Source of the DNA: Stramenopiles sp. TOSAG23-3
Lineage: Eukaryota; Sar
Direction: 5' to 3'
Length of the DNA: 14,754 nt
Assembly (NCBI GenBank): GCA_900128585.1
Contig: LT642480.1
Location: 2,002 to 16,755, forward strand
The notes under the pieces are model-generated. The model was not told the DNA's origin and ran no database searches. It saw only the letters and a program-made list of their open reading frames with translations. Below, in pieces: positions 1 through 8,429 of this stretch. The stretch's first letter is position 1, and every line of letters begins with the position of its first letter. Both the position numbers and the translations under genes were made by a program.

Positions 1-79
1 TAGTCATAGTAATGAATTGATTTTACAATTGGGATAATCTTGAGAGTCTTAAAACATACTATATAATTAGTTTTTTTTT
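1..79. other. AT-rich left edge, no gene seen
   Basis: Short AT-rich stretch at the window edge. I see no coding frame or RNA gene. Its right part (from 71) merges into the T-rich tract described separately. Confidence 0.5.
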
Positions 80-99
80 TTATATATTTTTTTTTTCAG
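71..99. other. T-rich tract: A-tail of a minus-strand insertion, or plus-strand splice acceptor
   Basis: Eleven Ts (71-81), a short TA stretch, ten Ts (87-96) and then CAG (97-99). Read on the minus strand, this is an interrupted A-tract directly after the GC-rich coding remnant, as expected for a retroposed copy with an A-tail. Read on the plus strand, it looks like a polypyrimidine tract plus CAG, a classic 3' splice site. No plus-strand protein frame after it is convincing, so I favour the A-tail reading, but the sequence alone does not decide. Confidence 0.4.
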
Positions 100-390
100 A
101 ATTAGGAGAGACATCGCGTTTATGCCCTGATAACATAGAGGCAATGCAAAAAAGGGCACGGGCGAAACGCACAGGTTGGGGGAGCCGAGCCAGCTCGGGC
201 TGGAGAAGGTCGCCGAGTCGTACATCGGGGAGGTCGAGGCGCTCGAGCGTAGTCCTCATAGGCGACACCAAGCAGTTTCAGGAGGGCGCGGGTGACCTTA
301 ATCTGCCCTAGCTCGGCTTGAAGTTGATGACGTCTCCGTGGGCATCCTGTAATGTCAGCATTCAGCATTGCATATAACTGTAGTCCCCTA
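80..390 (-). pseudogene. GC-rich frameshifted coding remnant, probably transposon-derived
   Basis: A GC-rich patch (roughly 118-345) that contrasts sharply with the AT-rich flanks. On the minus strand a helical-looking protein frame starts near 385 and includes the residues NADITG and QAELGQIKVTRALLKLLGV. At about 255-260 the sensible reading moves to another frame (RLDLPDVRLGDLLQPELARL and onward), which stays open to a stop in the A-rich tract at 80-82. Two overlapping frames that each look coding on one side of a point suggest a single-base indel in a once continuous gene. I do not recognise the protein family. GC content, the break and the A-rich end suggest a degenerate retroelement piece. 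It lies within about 20 bp of the AP-4 beta stop codon, so it may be part of that gene's 3' UTR. Confidence 0.4.
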
Positions 391-400
391 CACCAGGCCG

Positions 401-2644
401 TCATTCATCAAACACCGTGCCACCCAACTGACCTAGAGTTTCGTTGACCAATTCACAAAAATCTTGTATGTATTGAACTGCCTCGGATTTTACTTTAATT
501 TGAATGTTGCCGTTGGAGTTTACTAAAAATTCAAAAAAGAAGGAGTTTCCGAAATTATCCTTTCCGTACATAAAAGCTTTTATCCCACCATTGGGTTCGC
601 CCGATGCCAGCGTGAAAATATGTTGCTTGTAAAATGTTTGTTCCAAGGTGCTCAAGGAAACCTTTCCAGGAATGATAGAGCCTTGAATATTTTGGACAAC
701 ATCCATTTGGTTCCAGGAGTCCTGGAATACATTTTGTTTCATTTCTATGTTTCCAACCAATGCCCACTTAAACTTTGAGTGGTAATTTTCCACAGTCACA
801 GGGCTTTCATTTAACGATAAATCAGTAGTTTCATTGTTTTTTTTCGCGTTGGAAATTTCGCTTCCATTGCCATTAATCAACATTTTTGAATTAGTAAATT
901 CTGCGGCTCGCTTTCCATAAACTAGGGATAATGTGTTAAATTCGCTGTGGGTCGTGCTCATATTATCATCGGGAAACCTCGGAACTTCGAGAATATCATT
1001 GCCCAGGATGTTCTGAAGCTGAGTTACGCTGACTTGCAATGTACGGTAAATGTAAATTGCTCTGTCATGAAGCGCTGGCTCAACATCATCCGTTTCCAAA
1101 ATTGAACGGAGCAAATACCCAAACATACATCTCATTTCTGGGGCCCGGCGAACAAATAGCTTTGCGCACGCGTTCAGCAGCTCAGTGGAAACACCGACGT
1201 CTTTTCCATGATCGACATGGCGTATAACACGCTCAAGAGCATATGGTGACTCGGGTATAAGATGCCCATATTGACCAAGGATCCATATCAAAGACGCACG
1301 ACTAGTAGATTCCTGGGGTTTCAACAGGTTTGAACACATTGCAGATCCAAATTCATTGATGCGATCAGGATATATTCGAAGCAGTCGCTTGATAACTACA
1401 GTGGAACCTGTCCTTACATAATTATTGTCAAGATCCATGAAATCCAACAATTGATCCATTATGTTGTCGACGCTTAGTGGTACCTGAATTGCAATTTCCC
1501 CCAAAGCTTCTAAAGCAAGAGTAGCAAGTTTGGAATCAACATCTGATACATATTCGCTCAATTCCGTTATAATATCATTTGAATTATTATTGGTTACGAG
1601 AAAAGGCAGCACTCTCATTTTTACGTGTTTTACATGGCTTGGATCATTAAAACGACAGTAGAATTGTTTGAATGACTCTGTGAAAGCATCCGGCGCCTGT
1701 TGTATAATTACTAAAAGGTGTTTTAAGACAGCGAAGCTAGTTTCTTCTCGAGAGTATCCTGATATCAAAGTTAGCAGTGGGTTTTTCAGTCGCAAATAAA
1801 TCTGTTTCTTGATCCCTGAATCTACATTAGTTGAAAGGGCCAGGAAACACTTGCACGCTCCTAAGACAACAGCGCTATGTGACGTTGACAGGGTTCTTTC
1901 AAGGACGTTCATAAGAGAAAATGACTCTTTCTGCGACCCAGGGGCATAATGCGCTAGCAAAGACAAAATCGTGCATTTGCCCCATCCGTCGAATTCCTGT
2001 ATTCGTTGTAACAAATACACAATAATTTGGTTATTTATAACAATTCCCCCTTCGTCAACCATGATTTCATTGAGAGCAACGATGCAATTTATTACGACGT
2101 GACAATCAGGGTCTCGAATCATATTATAAAGTGTATTTACACTGTTACCAGTTCCAAAAGTGTTATCTTGAAGCCGGTACACCTTCAGAGTACCAAGGAC
2201 AGCTGCCCTACGTACATAAGCAGACTGATCCTCCAGGCATAGAGCTAGTGGATCCATGACGTACTCAATGACGCTAGGTAAATGGAGATTGGTAAGGCTA
2301 CGGAGGGCCAAACCCCGAACCATTGGGTCTGCGTCACTGCAGTCTTTTCTGAGAGTGTTAATTGCTAATATGGCCAAGTCCTCATTAGCCTGGGCATAAT
2401 GGGCCAGAAAAAGATAGACCATTTTCTTTATGACGATCTCGGCACTATGGCACGCCATTACCATTTCGCTGAAAAGTTTTGAGACGTCGATCCCAAGTGT
2501 CATATACGCAATAACTTTTTTTATCACGTCCTCCAGCTTCTGTTTATTCCTTCGTATTTGGATATTTCCAAGGAGTAGTCGTAGCTCATTAACTTCCCCT
2601 TTCCGCATTTCACTAAACGCCGGGGCCTTTTGTGCTTCTGCCAT
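401..2644 (-). CDS. AP4B1: AP-4 adaptor complex subunit beta
   Basis: Large beta subunit of the AP-4 heterotetramer, which selects cargo and forms non-clathrin coats at the trans-Golgi network. The 747 residues are close to human AP-4 beta (739). The HEAT/ARM-type adaptin trunk (about 10-565) holds the hallmark KDCSDADPMVRGLALRSL at 100-117 and IWILGQYG further on; FNTLSLVYGK (569-578) closes the trunk. A short Asn/Ser-rich linker (583-617) leads to a C-terminal domain (618-747) matching the platform-type appendage of plant and animal AP-4 beta. The trunk matches AP-4 beta better than AP-1/2 or AP-3 beta: the hinge is very short, I see no clathrin box (L-hydrophobic-x-hydrophobic-D/E), and the ear lacks the extra sandwich domain. 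The start has A at -3 and G at +4. The frame is unbroken with no introns. It is divergent from SSF1. Confidence 0.93.
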   Translation of the reverse strand: MAEAQKAPAFSEMRKGEVNELRLLLGNIQIRRNKQKLEDVIKKVIAYMTLGIDVSKLFSEMVMACHSAEIVIKKMVYLFLAHYAQANEDLAILAINTLRKDCSDADPMVRGLALRSLTNLHLPSVIEYVMDPLALCLEDQSAYVRRAAVLGTLKVYRLQDNTFGTGNSVNTLYNMIRDPDCHVVINCIVALNEIMVDEGGIVINNQIIVYLLQRIQEFDGWGKCTILSLLAHYAPGSQKESFSLMNVLERTLSTSHSAVVLGACKCFLALSTNVDSGIKKQIYLRLKNPLLTLISGYSREETSFAVLKHLLVIIQQAPDAFTESFKQFYCRFNDPSHVKHVKMRVLPFLVTNNNSNDIITELSEYVSDVDSKLATLALEALGEIAIQVPLSVDNIMDQLLDFMDLDNNYVRTGSTVVIKRLLRIYPDRINEFGSAMCSNLLKPQESTSRASLIWILGQYGHLIPESPYALERVIRHVDHGKDVGVSTELLNACAKLFVRRAPEMRCMFGYLLRSILETDDVEPALHDRAIYIYRTLQVSVTQLQNILGNDILEVPRFPDDNMSTTHSEFNTLSLVYGKRAAEFTNSKMLINGNGSEISNAKKNNETTDLSLNESPVTVENYHSKFKWALVGNIEMKQNVFQDSWNQMDVVQNIQGSIIPGKVSLSTLEQTFYKQHIFTLASGEPNGGIKAFMYGKDNFGNSFFFEFLVNSNGNIQIKVKSEAVQYIQDFCELVNETLGQLGGTVFDE

Positions 2645-2796
2645 GATTATGCTCTGAAAGATTATTCCAAAGGTAAGAGGTACTATTGTTCAAAGTTTAT
2701 TTGGTTTTTTAAAATGTCAGTCGCAGACTGGGACTATTCCTCATGCTATCATTGCCGAATTTATTTCAGTTAGTACCTCTGAACCGAGGTCGTTAA

Positions 2797-2958
2797 ATGG
2801 CAGAAAAGGGGGACAAAAAGAGCAACAAAGAAGTGATGAAAAAATCATCATGTATCATCTTGTCACTTCATGTGTTGTTGGGATTTAATTTCTTTCTTGA
2901 AGAGGAGCCCCTTGGGGCTACCGGTAAGGTTCCGCGACGAGGAATTGTGACGTTTTGA
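2797..2958 (+). CDS. Possible small ORF or first exon, unrecognised
   Basis: A 53-codon frame from an ATG in a good initiation context (AAATGG) to a TGA. The product would start MAEKGDKKSNKEVMKKSS, very Lys-rich, then carry a hydrophobic stretch (CIILSLHVLLGFNFFL, about residues 19-34) and a charged tail. That layout would fit a small membrane or targeted protein. Inside the frame near 2918-2926 the bases ACCGGTAAGG match a 5' splice donor, so this could instead be a first exon; I could not identify a matching downstream exon. It is short and I recognise no family, so chance remains likely. Confidence 0.22.
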   Translation: MAEKGDKKSNKEVMKKSSCIILSLHVLLGFNFFLEEEPLGATGKVPRRGIVTF

Positions 2959-3343
2959 CCAAGTATTATGTACTACTGTAGGTCAGGTCCCTCACGCCAT
3001 TAATTTCGAATTCCTTAGTATGAGTAATTTGATAGATTGACATCTCTTGCCCTTTTTGCGACCGGCCTCATTTTACTGATATCACCTTAAGAATGGTCAA
3101 CACTGTACTTATGTCATACAAATGCATATGCATTTTGTTGCACCCGTACCCTAATTTTGAAATAATACTGTTCTCTTTAATGGTATTTCCATGTTAGCTC
3201 TCAAATAATATTATTTACGCAACAATTTTAAAACAGCAAACATCTCATAGTATTCAGATGTAATAATTTCATCAACGAACAAAAATGTACTTATAATTTT
3301 ACGAAAATAGAATTTATTGACAGACAAAAATAATAGAGTATTT

Positions 3344-3416
3344 GACACAGCATGCTTCACAATGCTGTGTCCATTCGCCTGATCACACCCACTCAGGCAA
3401 TCATATATTAATGATT
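3344..3416. other. Three consecutive hairpins in the intergenic region
   Basis: Three inverted repeats follow each other. The first has perfect 10 bp arms (3344-3353 and 3362-3371, GACACAGCAT/ATGCTGTGTC) around an 8-base loop. The second has 6 bp arms (3377-3382 and 3393-3398, GCCTGA/TCAGGC) around a 10-base loop. The third has 6 bp arms (3399-3404 and 3411-3416, AATCAT/ATGATT) around 6 bases and directly abuts the second. The patch is more GC-rich than its surroundings. It may be a small structured RNA or a protein-binding site; I do not recognise a known RNA family. Confidence 0.4.
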
Positions 3417-4185
3417 ATTGGTTTATGGGTCAGAGGGAATATCTTCTTCTAAAATACTGCGAATGTTTCTAACCAAATGTTTTACATAGCCGACGACGCG
3501 ACGCGAATATTATTATTTTATGGCATGGGGAAATCCTTTTGTAATGCGAGCTGTCCCACCTCCGATTAACAAATTTAAGGAAGTGATATAAAAATACGCC
3601 TATGTAAAAACGTATTGTAAAGTATGATAATGGTGTGACCCTTCGGAGCCATTCTATCGACAATTAGGTATTGTTGTAAATTATAGAAAAATTATACGAA
3701 AACCTTACTTTTGGTACCAAAAATCGGGTGGGACAATTCGCAAATCAATATGATCCCCCAAAATTTTAGGTACGGACTGTATCCACCACCATAATTTCCA
3801 CTTTTCCAGAAATATTCCTTTCAAAATTAAATGATATAAATACCTTATTTTAAAAGTGTGGCAAAAATCCTATGTGTCTCGATACTGCATAAAGTTATAT
3901 TGTACATTCTTGAAAATAAAAAAATCGACACCATACCGGAGTCCAGTTAAGGAAGAAAGTTTAAATGCCCCGAATTCTATCATAATAAAAATGATGATAG
4001 TAATGGGATGATTGAATCAAAATCATCTGCCTTCGTTTTCGATGTACTTTTTCATCATTTACGAGGACTGCACTTTGGATGTAATAGGTGTTCCTCTACG
4101 GAAATAAATGTTATTCGAAAGGTATTTGTACGTTTCGCGGCAATCTCAATAATACAGCGTAGTTTTAGTAAGGACACTTGCAATA

Positions 4186-5148
4186 ATGCCGCGCCGTGGA
4201 CGAAGGAGGAAAAAAACCCGCACTCACGAAACCGATGCCGCTACGGCTGTTGCCCAATGCCCGAAGTCCTTTGTTGTCAAGCACGGGAAAGTAGGGGGGA
4301 ACGTTTCTCAATTAGTTCAGGATATGCGATCTGTGATGCGACCTTACACAGCAACAAAACTCAAGGAGAGGAAGCGTGCTGCTGTAAAGGATTACGTTGC
4401 TGTTGCTGGCCTCTTTGGTGTTACCCACCTACTACTCTTTTCGAACCCAGAAACGTGTGTGAAACTTCGGGTTGCTCGCTTGCGAAATGGGCCAACTATC
4501 CACTTTCGTGTTCTAAGTTATACGTTAGCCGCATCAATCAGAAAATCTCAACAGTATCCGTTCGATGTTTCTGCTTCGCTAAGGTCTCCTCCAATATTAA
4601 TTATAAATAATTTTGAAGACAAAGCGCCACATCTGAAACTCGTTGTATTAATGTTTCAGAAGTTGTTTCCGCCTATTAACGTGCAAACGGTTAACTTGCG
4701 GGAGTGCAGACGAGTTGTTTTGTTGCATTATGACCAGGATCAGGACGTAATCCATCTTCGGCACTACTGCATACGATTAGGTAATCACGGAACCAACAAC
4801 ATCCTAACATCTATACTTAAAACCCGCTTACCAAATGTATCAACAGCCACTGATATCAGTGACATCATTCTTGGCCGGAGCGAAACTGAAGGGCATGCCT
4901 CAGATGACGACCAGAGTTCTACTGAGACCACCAATCCTTTGACAGAACCAAAAATAAAGGAAATCGATAGACCTAACGTGAATGCCATAAAGCTGTGTGA
5001 AATTGGCCCTCGCATGACATTGAGACCCACAAAGGTAGAAAGTGGATTTGGGAATGGTGAAATACTATACCAATCTCTCATGCAAGGAAAATCAAGAAAT
5101 GTACGAAGTTATGCAGGGCAAAAGAAAAGAAAACGAAAGGATACTTAA
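4186..5148 (+). CDS. PPAN: SSF1/Peter Pan, Brix-domain 60S ribosome biogenesis factor
   Basis: Nucleolar assembly factor of the large ribosomal subunit (yeast SSF1/SSF2, animal PPAN). In the family it joins early pre-60S particles and is needed for 27S pre-rRNA processing. The 320 residues hold a complete Brix domain from about 26 to 295. Family signatures are PKSFVVKHGKVG (26-37), the basic MRPYTATKLKERKR (51-64), VAGLFGVTHLL (73-83), NGPTIHFRV (101-109), HLKLVVLMFQKLFPPINV (149-166), RRVVLLHYD (175-183) and, after an acidic Ser/Thr-rich spacer (about 230-255), IKLCEIGPRMTLRPTKVESG (268-287). Basic ends (RRGRRRKK at 3-10, KKRKRK at 313-318) are likely nuclear/nucleolar signals. It is shorter than the yeast and human forms (about 450-475), mainly through a shorter C-terminal tail. 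ATG context is good (A at -3). No introns are needed. Confidence 0.93.
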   Translation: MPRRGRRRKKTRTHETDAATAVAQCPKSFVVKHGKVGGNVSQLVQDMRSVMRPYTATKLKERKRAAVKDYVAVAGLFGVTHLLLFSNPETCVKLRVARLRNGPTIHFRVLSYTLAASIRKSQQYPFDVSASLRSPPILIINNFEDKAPHLKLVVLMFQKLFPPINVQTVNLRECRRVVLLHYDQDQDVIHLRHYCIRLGNHGTNNILTSILKTRLPNVSTATDISDIILGRSETEGHASDDDQSSTETTNPLTEPKIKEIDRPNVNAIKLCEIGPRMTLRPTKVESGFGNGEILYQSLMQGKSRNVRSYAGQKKRKRKDT

Positions 5149-5152
5149 TAAA
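5147..5152 (+). terminator. Possible polyadenylation signal overlapping the SSF1 stop
   Basis: AATAAA overlaps the TAA stop of SSF1. It is a canonical hexamer in the right orientation, but it sits unusually close to the stop and the DNA is AT-rich, so it may be coincidence. Confidence 0.2.
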
Positions 5153-5161
5153 ATGCATGAA

Positions 5162-5223
5162 CTAAGCTCTTAAGAAACCAAAAAGAGGACTGTGATTGAA
5201 GTAATTATGTGCTAAGCTCTTAA
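5162..5223. repeat. CTAAGCTCTTAA repeat, two copies (third at 6371)
   Basis: The 12-mer CTAAGCTCTTAA occurs at 5162-5173 and 5212-5223, and again at 6371-6382. The copies at 5212 and 6371 are each followed within about 20 bases by a minus-strand end motif (TGGCTGTTATT), so this 12-mer appears to belong to one version of the element's outer edge. The first copy lies only about 13 bp after the SSF1 stop and may mark where the repeat island begins. Confidence 0.55.
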
Positions 5224-5245
5224 TGAAAATGATGGCTGTTATTGT

Positions 5246-5473
5246 GATTTACCCGCAGGGGTCTCCAAAATTTCAGGGACTTTGATAATCTATCACCCGC
5301 AACATCGCAAAAGTCGAAGTCGAACAGATCCAGGCAATCAAAAAACAAATATAGCCGCTGTTTAAACTTTGGTAATAATGAGCAACTCATTCTCCAAGTA
5401 ACTCTGATGGTTCCGAAGAAGAGATTTACTCGCAGGAGTCTCCAAAGAGGGGCAAAACTGTCAGGGACTTTGA
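5246..5473 (+). repeat. Direct repeat pair (5246-5285 and 5423-5473)
   Basis: Both copies share GATTTACYCGCAGGRGTCTCCAAA and then CAGGGACTTTGA. The second copy carries about 15 extra bases (around 5447-5461) between the two blocks. This tandem-like duplication is not obviously part of the ENDSQD-type element and may be another repeat type, or a unit of the island's left edge. Confidence 0.55.
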
Positions 5474-5624
5474 CTGGGAGAATAATCGATTTGTTGGGTA
5501 CAGATCACCTCTATACAAGGGGGAAAAAAACATTATATTTACTTGCAAAACAATCTTAGATTTCGAAGAATCAATGACTGATATTAAGTGAGCACGTCTT
5601 AATGCATACGAAGTGTACTAAGTT

Positions 5625-6048
5625 TTTTTTTAACAAAAAATTGGCAGTTATTTAAGCGTAGAGTGTTAAAATTTTATATCGTCTTCACAATACTGCGACT
5701 TGCCTCTGCTCCTGTGGGGATTTTACTCATCAATAATTACCCTTGTCACTCTTAGTCTTGGCCATCATTCTCATTGTATACTCCATGCATGATCCGAATC
5801 TGTAAATTGTGTCGATTTGCGTCGATGTCAAAAGACCCATAGTCAGCTTCCTCATCCGATGTTTCACTCGTAAATGAATCAGTCCTTGTGTGATTTTCCA
5901 AGCAGCGGTGTGAATGTTTTAAGGGTGCTCGTTGTCTGTTTTGTAAACCAGTCAGGGAATTGGCATTTGTGAGTTGAGGTGTCGGCAGAGGGTCGTTTGA
6001 GTCGGTGTGCGTAAACTGCGTTTGTGGGTTCTGTTGCGAATGTTGAAG
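5625..6048 (-). pseudogene. Element copy 1: truncated, with coding-like 3' part
   Basis: On the minus strand the frame ending at 5752 gives QTQFTHTDSNDPLPTPQLTN, then RQRAPLKHSHRCLENHTR and SETSDEEADYGSFDID, which aligns with the last ~90 residues of the longer copy at 8430-9281. Near the end (about 5770-5800) a base shift changes frame compared with the longer copy and restores it before ENDGQD and stop. The trailer then runs through a degraded GATTAGTAAAATC-type segment to the end motif at about 5629-5656 (AAATAACTGCCAATTTTTTG on the minus strand). It is 5' truncated where it joins copy 2. Confidence 0.65.
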
Positions 6049-6361
6049 ATTTAAGTAATTAAAAGTTATGCTCCTCATGTACCACGAAAATGAATCTGCT
6101 CCGTTTTTCCGTTAAAGGTTTGCGTTCCTTCATGTACTGCGAACTTATCTCTGCGTCTGTAATTTTACTGAACAATAAATCCTTGTCACTTAGTCTTGAC
6201 TACCATTCCCTGATATACTCAATGCATGATCCGAATCGGTGTTTAGATTTGCGACGATGTCAAATTACCCGTAGTCAACTTCCTCATCCGATGCCTCACT
6301 CATAGATGAAACAATCCCTGTGTGATTTTCCAAGCAGCGGCGTGGATGTTTTAGAGGTGCT
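6049..6361 (-). pseudogene. Element copy 2, joined head-to-tail to copy 1
   Basis: On the minus strand it starts AGCACCTCTAAAACATCC and matches the RCLxNHTR...DEEVDYG coding segment, but the codon after DYG is TAA, so it is not a working gene. Its trailer is fuller than that of copy 1: both GTACATGA boxes and the TTTTAATTACTTAAAT block are present. At about 6048-6049 the trailer ends, without the usual AACAGCC end motif, exactly where copy 1 begins. It looks like a recombination join or a nested copy. Confidence 0.65.
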
Positions 6362-6385
6362 TAGTTCTCACTAAGCTCTTAAATT

Positions 6386-6615
6386 AAAAACAAGAAATTG
6401 GCTGTTATTTTTTTAAAAAACTAAATCAGTTTCTCTAAATTATAAGTGTAAACGTTTCCATTTTATTTAAACAAACAATAGTGTAGACGATAAGAGTAAA
6501 TTGATCAAGAAAAACACAGGAGAACAAATAAATTGCAGTACATGAAAGAAGTAAAACTTTACTGGACTTAAATTTAAGATACCTAATTAACTGTCATTAT
6601 TTTGTTTTTTAGTCA
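6386..6615. mobile_element. MITE-like unit with inverted end motifs
   Basis: Begins with an inverted end motif (AACAAGAAATTGGCTGTTATT, about 6390-6410) and ends with a degraded forward one (AACTGTCATTATTTTG, about 6589-6604). The right half contains trailer modules of the element family (AAATTGATCAAGAAAAACAC, TTGCAGTACATGAA). The inverted ends and small size fit a non-autonomous derivative. The inner left half (about 6415-6480) is AT-rich and unmatched. Confidence 0.45.
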
Positions 6616-6854
6616 ATAAAAACAAATGACATTTCATAGAAGGATGGATTGGGCATTTCAAAAGGGTAAACAGCCATTATTTTGTTTTAAACTTTAAAAT
6701 AATGCTGCTTAGAAGAAAATTATTAATTTTCGATGGATGTTCACAAAAAAAAGCAAACAAGCAAACAACACAAAGAGCGAAATAATAGAAACTCGAGACG
6801 GAAGAAGAAAAGAAAATGGACAAGGAAAAAAATAATCTAGGTTTACGATCAACT

Positions 6855-7110
6855 GATTTATGATATTCGTATCATTCATGGAGTACACCAGAGAAGGATA
6901 GTCCAGACTAAGCGACAAGAATAAATTGATTAAGAAAATCACAGGAGCAGAGATAAGTTCGCAGTACATGAACGAAGCAAACCTTTAAAGAGCAGAATGA
7001 GCAGGTTCACATTCGCGGTACATGAAAAAGATAAAAATTGAATTGTGATACTTAATAACAGCCAAAGATAAATTTTAATTACTAAATAAAAGCCATTATT
7101 TTGTTTTAGT
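6855..7110 (+). pseudogene. Element copy: last codons plus full trailer
   Basis: Holds the end of the coding-like segment (TATCATTCATGGAGTACACC, then a stop at the equivalent position) followed by the most complete plus-strand trailer: AAAATCACAGGAGCAGAG, GTTCGCAGTACATGAACG, a second CGCGGTACATGAAAAAG box, AATAACAGCC at about 7054 and AAAGCCATTATTTTGTTTTAG at about 7090. The double GTACATGA box is shared with the minus copy at 6049-6361, so it belongs to the original element. Confidence 0.6.
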
Positions 7111-7850
7111 TGTGAATAATACGAAGATTAAGGGATGTTTTTGACTGTAATATATTATTATTACTCATTTATATAATGTAATGTCTGAAACTTCGATTCT
7201 CTCTCGTCTCTCTTCTTTTTGAAGCTTTTCTTTTAGCACGCATCCTCGCAAGTGGGTTTGGTCGGTTCCTTCGACCCTGCGTGAGTCTATATTACTACAG
7301 AGAGTTGTTGTTGCATCTCGTAGTCGTCATCTAAAGCGTCGTCGTCGCGGTCGTCTGAAATCAGCATCTCTATGCTGTGCGGCTGCTACGAACTAAAAGA
7401 TGTTTTATATTATTTTCTTTTTCTTCTTGCTCTGTCCTTCTGAACGTGCTGAACGCATCGACTACTTCTTGTAGCCGGAAGTCGAGATGTACGGTCTCGC
7501 ACTGGTACTTCGTGTTGATTTCGGTAAAGTTTCTTTTTATCGGAATCGTTCAAGTGGACTTCTGTTTAATTTTAGCTTTGCTTTTTGCCGGACGATTTTT
7601 TTTCTTCCTGAATTGGGGACGCGATGGCGTGGGCGAAACTATCTACATTCGGTAGGTTTCTTTCTAATTACCCAATTGTGTACAATACGGTGACCGTTTG
7701 CTGCGGTTTTGATGGCCGCTGGTGATTGTTTTAAATACCGGTAGCTTGTCTTTGGTTTTGCTATTTCGATATTAGAATTGGATCAGCTTTATGCCAAATT
7801 TCCCTTAACCATATGGTTAAAATACAATAGTTTTTAATTAACTTAAATGA
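7111..7850. other. Gene-poor stretch with a more GC-balanced patch, possibly a decayed gene
   Basis: From about 7195 to 7740 the base composition is clearly less AT-rich than the flanks and contains codon-like stretches on the minus strand in several frames. Examples are an acidic peptide MLISDDRDDDALDDDYEMQQ (about 7290-7375) and ETVHLDFRLQEVVDAFSTFR (about 7435-7500). No frame stays open for long. It may be a degenerate gene or the body of another element; I recognise no family. On the plus strand there are frames of up to 92 codons that look like chance. Confidence 0.3.
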
Positions 7851-7960
7851 AATTGGAGCAGATTCACATTCGCGGTACATGAAAGATCAATTTTCATTCC
7901 TTATTAAATAGCCATTATTGTGTTCCTTGAAATAACAGCCATTGTTTTCTTTTTAAATTC
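7850..7960 (+). repeat. Element trailer fragment with two end motifs
   Basis: Contains GGAGCAGATTCACATTCGCG and GTACATGAAAGA (7855-7886), then AAATAGCCATTATTGTG and GAAATAACAGCCATTGTTTT. Two end motifs lie about 25 bases apart, an arrangement also seen at 10385-10436 and 10644-10690. Confidence 0.55.
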
Positions 7961-8154
7961 TCGACTTACTCTTATCATTTTAGTCTACACCATTATCCTC
8001 TAGTGCACTTCATGCCTTTATCAGTAGCCATATAACACTTTAGAAATATATAATATATAGGAACGTAAACATTTACTCCTTGTGTCCATTATAGTCGTAA
8101 ACATTACCATGAATGTCAATTCCTTGTCTGATTACAAGGCTGAAAACGAACACA

Positions 8155-8370
8155 TCTAAAACATTCACGCCACTGCTTGGAAAATCACACAAGAACTGAT
8201 TCATCTATGAGCGAGACACCGGATGAGGAAGTTGACTACGGTTCATTTAATATCACAAATCCAAATATCCAATCGGACTATGAGTGGAGTACATCAGAGA
8301 ATGATAGTCTAAGATTAAGTGACAAGGGTATATTGATTAGTAAAATCATAGGATCAGAAAAAAGTTCAAC
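8155..8370 (+). pseudogene. Element copy 5: short coding remnant plus trailer
   Basis: Begins TCTAAAACATTCACGCC and reads ENHTRTDSSMSETPDEEVDYGSFN before running through ENDSLRLSDKG; the normal stop after SQD is lost by substitution or shift, so the frame reads into the trailer (GGGTATATTGATTAGTAAAA). It ends in AT-rich DNA about 30 bp before the longer GC-rich copy starts. Same orientation as the longer copy, so the two are tandem. Confidence 0.6.
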
Positions 8371-8429
8371 ATATTTATATAAAAAACATAAGTTTATGAT
8401 ATTATTACAACGCGGAAGCGCTTGACATC

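Larger units (their letters stand above)
2645..4185. promoter_or_regulatory. Divergent intergenic region between AP-4 beta and SSF1
   Basis: About 1.5 kb of AT-rich DNA between two genes transcribed away from each other, so it should carry both promoters. I cannot place a TATA box or initiator reliably in such AT-rich sequence. Apart from a small possible ORF (2797-2958) and a run of hairpins (3344-3416), both listed separately, I see no tRNA, rRNA or convincing coding frame. It lacks the AAATAACAGCCA repeats that fill the island beyond SSF1. Confidence 0.45.

Noticed and set aside
2906-2925. AGCCCC/GGGGCT palindrome with a 2-base centre as a hairpin
   Set aside because: A 2-base loop cannot form a stable hairpin; treated as chance sequence.
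3469-3663. 64-codon minus-strand frame in the divergent intergenic region
   Set aside because: Short, biased composition expected of AT-rich DNA, no domain, and no supporting context.
4008-4610. 200-codon plus-strand frame overlapping the SSF1 start
   Set aside because: The Brix-domain frame in the same region is unmistakable; this is a shifted reading with an excess of Cys and Ser.
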